Source of the DNA: Cliona cf. orientalis
Lineage: Eukaryota > Porifera > Demospongiae > Clionaida > Clionaidae
DNA length: 64,000 bases
NCBI GenBank assembly: GCA_963930775.1
Contig: OZ005693.1
Coordinates: 2,790,001-2,854,000, forward strand
Reading direction: 5' to 3'
The notes beneath the pieces were generated by a model. It had not been told where the DNA came from and did not search any database. It was given only the letters and a program-made list of their open reading frames with translations. Shown here piece after piece: positions 1 to 12,000 of this stretch. Numbering within the stretch: position 1 is the stretch's first letter; each line of letters starts with the position of its first letter. The position numbers and the translations under genes were made by a program.

Positions 1-37
1 TTTATATATTTGATATGCACATTTCGTGATTGCACAG

Positions 38-3000
38 AAAAGCAAAGGAGCTGCCGAAAAGAAGACCAAGAGAAAATCTGATCGATTTGATGAAGAGATA
101 GCAAGCGATTCAGATGAAGAGTGGGTAGAATCTGTACAGCAGGTGTATATGTACCAACGTTTGATAATTATCTTCACATCTGTAGGGTTACTGAGGGCAA
201 GGCTAGAGGGAAGAGGGTGTATGGGGACCGTATTGATTCAGACGAGGAAGAGACGGCTCCTGAGAAAAGGCTGAGGCTGGCAAAGGAGTATCTCTCCCAG
301 CTGGAACAAGAAGGTACATGTACATGTAGTACTATTAAAATATCTATAGCCTTATACATGTACTATAATCTACATCAGGATATAAAATTTTAATTTAATG
401 GTCACTTCCTTGACTATGTACATGCACATGTGTACTTGTATGTACTTGAATTCTGTTGCTAGAGCTGAGAGATAAGGACCTTGATGATGTGGATCATGAT
501 ACCATAGCTCATCGACTTAGACAAGATGTGGTGAGTATAGTATTATATACAAATATAAATAAATATTACTTAACAACATTATTTGTGTTGTATCACGGTA
601 GCTTGAGCAAGCTGGGAAGCTACAGAAAAAAGTTGCTGATATGGTAAGCACTTGTTTGATGTATAATAATTACTCATGATTAAAGTCTTGTCCCTAATTA
701 TGTGTCACCATCCTCCCAGCTCCTTGTAATTATCATGAGCTACATGTACAGGTGTACATGTATATACATTCACGTACTTAATGTGCTTGTATTTTTATGT
801 AGTATCAGGCTCCCAGCGAAGATGCCATCCGAGTGCTCAAAGGTCATCAGCTCCCGGTGACCTGTGTTGCCGTGACTCCTGATGATATGTACATCTACTC
901 TGGCTCTAAGGACTGCTGCATCATAAAGTGTAATACCGCTAGTAAACATTATTCTGCTTAATAACTGTTTTATTGGTCCACGACCCCATTCACCTTTAGC
1001 CTATTGTACCCTATGATCATCCATATACCTCTGATAGCCATCAAATTTACCTACGAAGACTTTGATTCTTAGGCTATAGCCAATAAATGAATTTTGTATT
1101 TACTGCAAGTTTTAACACGACAACAGAGCTTGTACATATATACGTGCAGACACTTCTCAATAACCATTGTTTTTATGTGACATTAATGTCCAATAATTTA
1201 ACTGGGACCATTATAATTGCCATAATGTTCCAGGCAAGCGCCCATGTACCTCATTTCAAGGGGTCTATGTAACATCTTCTATATAAACATATGGAAATTA
1301 TGTCCCGGGTAAGCACCCATGCAGGACAAAATCGCAATGTATGTTTAAGTGCCCATGGACACTTATCCGGGACACTACGGTATGCACTCCCAGTTAAGGT
1401 CTTGGAACTATTATGTGTAATAACATGTACATGTACATGTACATATACCATGCACATGCATCCCCACCCCTACAGGGAGTGTGGCGACTGGGAAGAAGGA
1501 GGTTGTGTTCTCCGGCCACAGGAAGGGGGTGGAGGGCGTGGTAGGTCACAGAGGTCATGTGATGGCCCTGGCCGTCAGTTCCGATGGAAAGTTTTTGGTA
1601 AGTGAAACTCATCACATGAATTTTGTGCATACATGTGGATCCATGATATCATAATATTACATGTGTATGTTGTCATATTATTATCTCACTGAAGTACAAT
1701 ATACAAATTCCTTTAAGCCATCGAATCTCAAGTATCAATGTACATGTACTTGTACTGTACAGTGTGTAATTCTACTAAAGTATGCATGTGCATGGCTATG
1801 TTACATGATGATATTGTACACAATTGTACAAAAAAATTTGGGGTTCGTTTTCTTTATCTCGGTTTCACTTGCTCTGTGACTGTTGCTTCTCTAGCAACTG
1901 CTCTCCTTCTCGATCATCACCATCATCACAATTACTTGGCTGAGTCTTCTGAATTAGACGCTGCCCTTTCCTGAGCAAATTCCGCTCCCCTCTTAAACAC
2001 TTCCTGTAGATACAATTCATACCGATCAATCCCGTAGCCAGTCCAAGAACCAAATTCAGCAATGCCAGGCCTACTGTGAGGCCCAGCGATATTTTCTCCT
2101 GCCGGTTCCAGTATGGGATAACTTTTTCCATTAGTTCTGGGGGCAAGGGAGGGTGCTGTGGTTCTGGATACTCCTGTAGTATGAGGGCCATTCCATCGAG
2201 GTGGTGCCTCTCTATCTGACAGTGCAGAAACCAGTAGCCAGGGTTGTCAGCTTTGAATGCAATCACTACATAACCGCCTGCCGGTACTGTCACTGTGTCC
2301 TTTCGAATAGCTAGCCTGTCGATTTTACCACTTTTGGAGTATTTGCTGAAATCCGGTTTCGATCCATTCTGCCAGTTTGGATTGAGACAGTAGGGTTGGT
2401 CGCATTGAATATCTGGTGTATCAGCAGTGAGAGTTCCATTTTGATAGCGTCCATAGCCCACATGAACCACGTAGAAGCTGTGCCCATGAAGATGAACTGA
2501 ATAGGATAAATCTGCTCTCTTTTTCCCATTCCCTACTGCACTTAGCACCATCATGATTGTCTCCTCTCTCCCCTTTGTGTACTTCTTGCCATCAGCAATC
2601 GTGACCACATTAACACAAGTACTGTTGCAGCCTTTGATAGTACTGTTCTCACATCGGCAGCTGTCGCAAAAATTGTGGGGACTGTTTTTACGATCTAGCT
2701 CGTATGAGCCTGGATAGGCTTGGTATGGAATAGATGGAAACGTAAAGACTCGTCCATTGATGGTAGCAGCCAGGCTATTGGGCATGAATCCAAAGTTGAG
2801 AATATGTAAGCAATCTTTACAGTTTTTGTTTATGCTTAAAGTAGGGAGTTCGTTGTCTTTGCTTGGAAATAAAGCTTGAAGTTGGTTCAGGTTGATACAA
2901 TTGATGTTTAAACTGCTTGGAAACTCTTTGTTAGGACAATTTATTGCCCTGCATCTATTTTTCTGCGTGCACTGTCTCCTATCCGTGATAGTATTAGCAT

Positions 3001-6000
3001 AGAAAGAGGCTGGGTCTGGCTTGGAGACACTGGGACTATCGTAGTGGAGAATAGCTTCAGCAAAGTGGCCTGAAAAGATATAATCGTTTGGATTGCTGTT
3101 GGGATTAGCCACTTCCAGGGTCTGTGCTCGAATCAAATAGTTATTGGGTGTCTGGGTTGTATTAAGAATGACATCATATCTCTCTCCAGTGTGGATAATG
3201 ATGTAGTCTACTTCAGTAGGCCTAACAAAGTGGCCGTCAGTTGCAATGACAGTCATTTTATGTCCGACGATTTCTACTCTGTAGGCATAAAGGCCCTGAG
3301 CTCCAATCAGTCGAAAACGATAGGCGGTGTTGGGCTTAGCGTTGAAAACACTCAGTAGACTGTGAGTGGTTGAGTAGTATCTTCCTAGTCCATTGATCAG
3401 ACCAGACCAGTGTGGAACTGAGCCTACCTTAGTGTGATCAGTGGTCAGTATCTTGGCTGTTTCTAGCGAATCATTTCGCATGGGTGCATATGTACTAAAG
3501 GGCTTGTTGCGATAGAATCCAAGCTGTGATCGCACACGATTCAAAACAGTCTGATACCTCTCCTTTTGAAAATCAAGTAGTATCAGTGTGTGATTGCTTG
3601 GAGTATCTTCAAACATACCAATCACTCCTTCCACACTTTCTAGTATGCTACTCTTTTCTCTGACGATAAATGCCCCATATAGCCCATCCATCCTCTGAGC
3701 TCCAGTATGGGAGTGGTACCAATGTGTACCTGCAGGCCTGGCTGTGAATTCATACTCGAAGCTTTTTTCAGGCTGAATAGGTGACTGTGACAGATACCCC
3801 ACCCCATCCATCCATGGAGTACCCTGCTGTGCTAGTCCATGCCAGTGAACTGTTATGCCCTCTTCTCGCAGGAAATTGTGCACGTCAACTCGAACTTTCT
3901 GCCCTTCGCTGACAATCAGGGTTGGTCCTGGGGTGCGACCGTTGATAGCAATGTACGGGCGATGTGTGCATCCATCAACTGTCATCGGGACTGTGCAGTT
4001 AATGAGAGTAAACTCCTCAATATTCTGAACGTTATTTCTCCAGCATGGATGGTATCCTGCCGAGGTGCTGTCATTTCTCGGAGGAGGGAGAGAGGGCTTG
4101 AATCCAGTACTAGTTAAGTAGTAGGTATCTCCAGGTGGGCCTAGAAGATCTTCTTCTTCAGACCTCTCGTCTTCAAACTTGTAGCTGGTAAAAGTTTGTA
4201 GCTCTCTGATCTTCAGCGTAAAATGGCAGATCTTTGCACTTCTGTCGCATTCACAGGACTCTTTACCCTCCCTGCAACTAACAACATCCATACCATTCTC
4301 AGTGAGTGCCCTGAGTCCTGGTGATATTATTATAGTGATAACCAGCAGAAGGCTCCACCACTGTGACATGACTATGGTACTGAATCTCACTTTCAACTAT
4401 ACGTACATGTACATTCATGCAAGTGATTGATTTACTGAATGCATGGCCACTTGTTATAGTGCATGCATGCTATCAATAATGTTGTGTGTTTTGGATGGTA
4501 GTTTAAGGATGTCTAGTATGCATGTACGTATGTGATCAGTGACAGCGATATGAACATGTATGCATGCGCTAACAACTATACCTGCTTCAGTTATTCAGTA
4601 CACAGTTACTGATAGCTTCCATAAATTTGGCAGTGATTAAGCAGAGGGTAGTGGTTAGGATTTGAGTTGGGGTGATTTTGTTCTAGGTCTAGGTACATAT
4701 ACATGTAGGTTAACTGGGAAAGGTTGTGTACTACTGATGATCGCAAATCCTGTATCACATGACTCTTGCAGTTATCAAGTGCAAGAGTCATGGGAATATG
4801 TTGGTAATTGTACTAGGACTGGCTAAAAGATCAAAGGCACCGCCTGTAGTATATATAATATTATATCAAGAAAACCACTGTCTGCCCCTTGTGTGTACAC
4901 TATGGCCGTGGTATATGGCCGTTTTCTCTAGGGTTCCATGGATACAGTGCATGAAGCCACACCACATCTGTGCAGCTGTACACCAGCGAGTACAAGGTGT
5001 TGGTACAAGCCACTTGACTAGACTATGGCCTTATCGTGGTTTATTTGATTGTACACTGGAGGTGCGCCACTCGGCTTCCTTCGTGTTTTTAAATGCAACG
5101 CTTCTCATGTAAAATTCAAATAAACCAATATTCTGACTATACTAGTGTCATGCAGGGCCTGTTTGGGGGAGTCTCTGTCGGACTAGAATACTAAGCTACA
5201 GTTCGAAAACTAAGTTTAAAGATAGACCACTGACACAGTTCCAAGCAGACCATGACTGCAGTCATAGTTGCCGTGTGCCTGCCCTGTAGCTCCCCTCCAA
5301 GTACATGTATGTATATAGTATCTATTCCGTATGCCAACAGTTAAAGCTACCGTATATTACAGTATACAATTGCCGCATATTATGTAATAATGTTCCCCGC
5401 TGAAATTTCCAAAGAGGGGTGGTGGGGAGGGGGGGGGGGTGCACTAGCTGCATATATTTATCAGAGTAGTGTCCCCTACATACAATGATAAACTGAAAAT
5501 GCATAGTATTCCTGTTCATATATTAACAATGACATTGTTATCTAGAGGGACATGCAGTACTGGGAGGGGAGCACCCAGAACAATGTGGCTACTGCTCAAC
5601 AAAGGGGTGGATATGCTTACTATTATATTATTGTAAATTTGTGGAATTTGCTGTGTCTGTAACGTAATCCACTTAGGTAATTGATTTGTACCCACTTTAG
5701 ACAAAAATGTATTATCAATGACAGATGTTCTGTTGGACCACATAATATTATAGTGTTGCTTCACTAGGGGAAGCTTGAGCTTTGTGCATGTGCACATGAG
5801 TCTACACTGTAGCTAGCATAATGCATGCACCCTACATTGTATGTATATGTTCGTGCCTTTCACAAATTTAATATTGGTAAATACTTCGTATGACATGTAC
5901 CTCATACAATTGATTCCTAAGGTGATACTATGCTCAAAACAGACTCAGACATACACCACAAACACCACCTTAGTGTTTTTCATTTAGCTACTGTTCCAAT

Positions 6001-9000
6001 CACCCCCCCTTTTAATTTAGAGTTCCACTTTCTTAAGTCTTGATTGACCTTTGTACTTAAATGGGGAAATAATTATACGGAATCGAAAAGCATAAATCAA
6101 ACCACTATTATTATACTTTGGTGTGGCTCTGTGCATAATGCAAGTTGTCCACAAAATAAGCATACAATTGATTATTGTATAGCTACTAACCATTATTGTT
6201 CTTCAAAGTTCTTATGTACGAGTCACTTTTTTACTTGGCGTGGGATATTCCGGTACTTCTTGATATCCTTTCCTCCTATTTTTGGCACAGCACGCTTTTA
6301 AGACCAGTTTGTATGCCAAAAAAGCTACTATTATGATTCCTTCCACTACTGCAATCGCCAAGATTACGATGTCTTTTGTTGTCCACTTCTTGCATTTTTG
6401 CACTGGCTGTTCACCCTGCCAAAGGAAATCACCAATTTTATTTATTCCTGCTGGAGGTGGTGGGTGCTGATCATCTGGGTACTCTTGTATGATGATAGCC
6501 ATTCCCTCCAGTTGATGGGCCTCCATGTGACAGTGCATGAACCAGTAGCCAGGGTTGTCAGCTTGGAAGGCAATGACGACATAGCCTCCGGCTGGTACGA
6601 TCACTGTATCCTTGCGAATGGCCATGTTGTTGAGCCTGCCGTTAGTCTGGTATCTGCTAAAATCTGGTGCCGTGCCGTTAGTCCAAGAACAGAGGAAATC
6701 TTGGCATTCTATGTCTGGTATATTTTTGCAGAGAATCCCATTTTCGTAGCTCCCATGCTCGACATGAACTACGTAAAAGCTGTGTCCGTGTAAATGAATG
6801 GAATGAGAAAAATCGTCAAGACTCTTTCCTTCGCTTCCAAGAGAACTTAAGACCATCATAACAGTCTCTGGTTCTTCTCCATTGTCAAATTTCTTGTTCT
6901 TGGCTATCTGAATGGAGTGGATGCATGGTGGGCAGTTGGTGGTAATATTTTCCACAGGGCATATCCTATCGCATACTTGATTGTTATATTTTTTATCGTA
7001 GTCATAGCTTCCAGGGTACGTCTGATACGGAGTCGGTGGAAGAATGAAATTACGACCATTGATTGCACTTGTGAGACTGTTCCCAGCAAAACCAAAGTTA
7101 AAGAAAATAGTATCCGCAGCTTCAATAATATTCGGGAGCTCTAATTCCTTGCTTGGAAACAGTGCCGTCAAATTATTGAGTTGTATGCATTTGATATAAA
7201 GTCCATGGGGAAATTCTTTGACTGGGCAGTTGATAGCTGTGCAAGGGTTCTGCTCGTTACACTCTCGATTTTGTTGCTGTACGTTATCGTATCGGGTTTT
7301 AGAGTCTGGTGCCTCTGTGGTGTTGTAATGCAAGATGGCCTCAGCAGTGTGGTCATGAAACTGAAAATCATTTGGATCAATATTTGTGTCCTTCACTTCG
7401 AGGGTCTGTGCCCTGATCATATAATTGTTGGGAGTCTGGGTTGCATTGAGGAGAAAGTCGTATCGCTCTCCAGTGTGGATAATGATGTAATCAACTTCAA
7501 CCGGTTCAATGAAGTGACCATCAGTGGCGATAACGGTCAGTTTGTGTCCCACAACCTCCACCTTGTAGGCATATAAGGTCTGAGCTCCTATCAATCGAAA
7601 ACGGTATGTTTTTCCTTCCTCAACAGAAAATTCACTTAACAAGCTGTATGTGGTAGGGTTGTAGCGTCCTTTGCCATTGATGAGACCAGACCAATATGGT
7701 ATAGGTCCAACCTCTATTCCATCTGTACCATTGGTGCGAGGAGTGTAGAGGGCATCGGATTGCCTAGGCACCTCTCCAATGGGCTTATCAGGGTAGAATC
7801 CAAGTGCTGGATGGATTATTGTGAACAGGCTCAGAGATGCTTCCTTCTGGAAATCTAGCAAGGTCAATGTGTGTTGGCTTGGTAAGTCTTCAAAGCTGCC
7901 GAGCTTTTCTTCGACTTCATCCGTCATATTCTTTTCACGCACGATGAGTGCTCCATACAGTCCATCCGTCCTCTGAGCTCCCAAGTGTGAATGGTACCAA
8001 TGAGTCCCAGCTGGTGTAGCTTCAAACCTATACTGGAATACAGCTCCAGGAGTGATGGGGCCTTGAGATACAAACGCCACACCGTCCATCCATGGTCTTC
8101 CCTTCTGATGAAGACCATGCCAGTGGACAGTGACACCTTCGTTTGTGAGTTTATTGGTCACGTTTACATAGACCATCTGACCTTTAGTGACAATCAAAGT
8201 GGGGCCTGGGATTTGTCCATTGATAGCTATGTACATACGATATGATCGCCCGTCGACAATCATTGGGATGCTACAATTGATGGCTCGAAAATCTTGAACT
8301 GTAGCCAGGCCTTCTCTCCAGCACGGACCATATTCGAGAACATTGCTTCGTTTTGGTGGTGGGAGGGCTGGACTGAAACCAGTTTCGGAAAAATAATAGG
8401 TATCTCCAGCCACCCCTCTTGTTATTACTTCGTCATCTTGCTGTGTGACAGTATAGGTTGCGAACGTCCGCAGCTCCTCAATTTCAAGTCTGAAATGGCA
8501 CTCTGGTTGAGCTGCATCACACTCGCATGTTTCTTGCTGGTCATGACATTCAACTTTATAAGTATCTTGAGTGAACCCAGTCTGTATTTGCAGCCAGATG
8601 ACAAGCACAAAGATGAGAAAGCTCCTCTGCATATTTCTCCAATCGATCTTTCATGGCCTAATGAGCAATCTGTTTACAAGGAAATACAATTTTTGCTTGC
8701 TACTACTACTTGGTTTGTTATCTATAGTTGTGGTCCTATTGTGGTAGTTACAAGGTTCATTTTGGGGTTGTAGTTTGTACTTTCTACTATACTGCTGTCT
8801 AGGTGAAGCCTTTCAGTGTCTTATCCTGCTATAGACCTTCTCAGCTTATGAAGCCAAAGTGCTATAATCTTTAAGAATACAAAATTAATTATAATTTTCT
8901 TCCAAATGTACCCTCTAGGTAAAGCCACACCCATTGTATTCCCTTTATGGTCCTTTTCAGTGATTGTACAGTTCTTAGGCAATACATTGCGCAGCAATAG

Positions 9001-12000
9001 TACAGTCGTTAGGCCAGCGGTCCAATTGTTGCAGATCCAGGAAGTGCATCCGGTGGCACATTCCAGTGCATGCAATTTTTTGCCGTTTTTTATCTATTTT
9101 TCTTACCTGTTCTATCTAGGCCATCTTTCACTTCTAGAACTCCAAACAAAGACCAGAAGACAGAGGAACTCTTCTACTTTCTGCTCGTTCAAGTCCTATA
9201 ACCCGGAGACATTCATGAGCTCCACGGCGACTGCTTTTGTGCATGCTACTCTCAAGCGCTCACAAAAAGTGCCTCGCGCAGAAAGTGGCACGTTTTGGTT
9301 CCCTGGGATGGATTCCCATGATTCAAGTATCATTCAATAGCTCTTGTGCTGCTCTACAATATGAGACTGGAACGAAGTTTTTCCATCGAGCGGTTCCAAA
9401 GTTACACGCTGTTAAAAATAGTATAAAATTTTGTTATTTTATCATAATAAAATACGTATAAATCAATGACAGAACTTTCTAGGTGGTACAAAGATATTAT
9501 ACAGCCATCAAAGGCCTTCTTGAAGGTTTGCAGAAGGTTGTTAAAGCTTTCACAACCAGTCTCCTATGCCATCATGACACACTGACAGCTACAGTCGACA
9601 GAGTAAGTGCTCAAGCAGCCACAGGGATGGTGCGAGGACCTAGGCCGAGTAGCTAGCACCTCAGAAGATAGCTTCAAGACAAAAGCTATACCTGAGGCCT
9701 AGGCAGCACCTTCTCTTTGGCAGTGTAACTCCATTGCTCCCCCTCTCACCATCTCATACTTGTCAATAGCTGACCATCACCTAAGAGATTGTGTACGTGC
9801 ATATACAAGGGGTAGGGGTGTGTATAAGAAAGGGGGAGAGATAGAAAGAGACAGGTGGGACCTGGGAAAATTGCTATCTTATTTAACCTCCATGGATGTG
9901 AACTTGTGCTTTTCAGCTTCATTGTCAGCTGATTTACACAAATTATGGCATAGGTATCTACTCTTTTGCCATTTCAGCTGGCAAGGCTCACCCTCATCCC
10001 TGGACTTCATTATTTGCTTGAAGATTTGAATATAGAAAGAAACTAACCATTTGAATGATGATGTCTACTCCCTAGGAACTTGGAGCTTCATATTGAGCAC
10101 TCCCCTCCTTGGCATTTACTGGACAAATCGTCAGACACTCGACAAAACTTCTAGAAGACATGGAGAATACCACGCGGTTGTACTGAAATTTTCCAATTTT
10201 TTGATGCCGTGTAACTCTGGAACCGCTCGATGGAAAAACTTTGTTCCAGTCTTATATTGTAGAGCAACACAAGCGCTATTGAATGGTACTTGAATCATGG
10301 GAATCCATCCAAGGGAACCAAAACGTGCCACTTTTTGCGCGAGGCACTTTTTGTGAGCGCTTGCGAGTAGCATGCACAAAAGCAGTCACTGCGGAGCTCA
10401 TGAATGTCTCCGGGTTATGGGACTTGAACGAGCAGAAGGTAGAAGAGTTCCTCTGTCTTCTGGTCTTTGTTTGGAGTCCTAGAAGTGAAAGATGGCTTAG
10501 ATAGAACAGGTAAGAAAAATAGATAAAAAACGGCAAAAATTGCATGCACTGGAATGTGCCACCGGATGCACTTCCTGGATCTGCAACGTTTGTACTATTT
10601 TGGACCGCTGGCCTAACGACTGAGTAATCATAGCTTCATAATATTATAATAAAAGGGATAATATAATTATGTATACATGCATGTACGTGTACATGTACAT
10701 AACAATGGGATAAACAATTAAAACTGTATGTGAGTATAATAATCATTAATTATTGTGTAGCAAGGAGGTTTCCTCATTTTCGTTCTCTACATTGCCACTG
10801 GATTCCTTATTCTCTTTCTTCTTGCGGCAGGTACACCACAATATTATGACTAAAATCAGTATCATCAACAAAACAGCTGTCACAGCAACAGCTATGATGC
10901 ATCCAATCATCCACCAATTTTTTGGTGCATCTGGCCACAAGAAGTTACCAATGTTGTTAATCCCATATGGTGGTTGTGGTTGCGGTTGCTGATTGTCAGG
11001 ATACTCTTGTATAATGACTGTCATTCCCTCCAATAGATGAGCCTCAATGTGGCAGTGCATGAACCAGTAGCCAGGGTTGTCAGCTTGGAAGGCAATGACG
11101 ACATAGCCTCCAGCTGGTACGATCACTATGTCCTTGCGAATGGCCGTGTTGTTGATCCTACCGTTAGTCTGGTATCTCCTACCACTTCCATTGGCCCATT
11201 TGCATACTGAATTTTCGCATGTGGTATCACTTGAATTGTGTTGGAAGACGCCGTTCTCATAGGCTCCATATTCGACATCAACGACATAGAAGCTGTGCCC
11301 GTGCAAATGAATAGGATGAGAAAAATAATCGAAGATTTTTCCTTCTCTTCCCAGGGCACTCAATACCATCTGCAAATCCAAAGTTAAGGAATTCAACCTC
11401 TGCTGCTGGAATCTTAGGGGTTTCTGATTCTTTGCTTGGAAACAGGGCGGTAAGATCAGTAAGGTGTATGCATGTGATGTTTAATCCGTGAGGAAACTCC
11501 TTGACAGGACAATTGACGGCTATGCAGTTTTGTGCAGTCACGATTTTGTTGCTGTACATTATCATAAAATTTCTCATCAGCTGGCTTGCTGGTTGCTGTG
11601 CTGTAGTGCAAGACTGCTTCAGCAGTATGATTATGAAACTGAAAGTCATTTGGATCAATATTTGTGTCCTTCACTTCGAGGGTGTGTGCCCTGATCATGT
11701 AGTTATCTGGAGCCTGGGTTGCGTTGAGGAGAAAGTCATATCGCTCTCCAGTGTGGATAATGATGCAATCAACTTCAACCGGTTCAATAAAGTTACCATC
11801 GTGGCAATAACTGTCAGTTTGTGTCCCACGACCTCCACCTTATAGGCATATAAGGTCTGAGCTCCTATCAATCGAAAGCGGTACATTTTGCCTTCCTCAA
11901 CAGAAAATTCACTTAGCAGGCTGTACGTGGTAGAGTTGTAGCGTCCTTTGCCATTGATGAGACCAGACCAGTATGGTATAGGTCCAACCTCTATTCCATC

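Noticed and set aside
9237..10379. A 65-codon frame conserved in both inverted-repeat arms as a small protein
   Set aside because: The arms are about 95 percent identical overall, so any frame looks conserved. There is no start context, and other frames are equally open.
11372..11800. Introns as the explanation of the MCO-C frame breaks
   Set aside because: The breaks are losses of sequence relative to MCO-B (1, 8 and about 240 bases), not insertions, and the other MCO genes have no introns.
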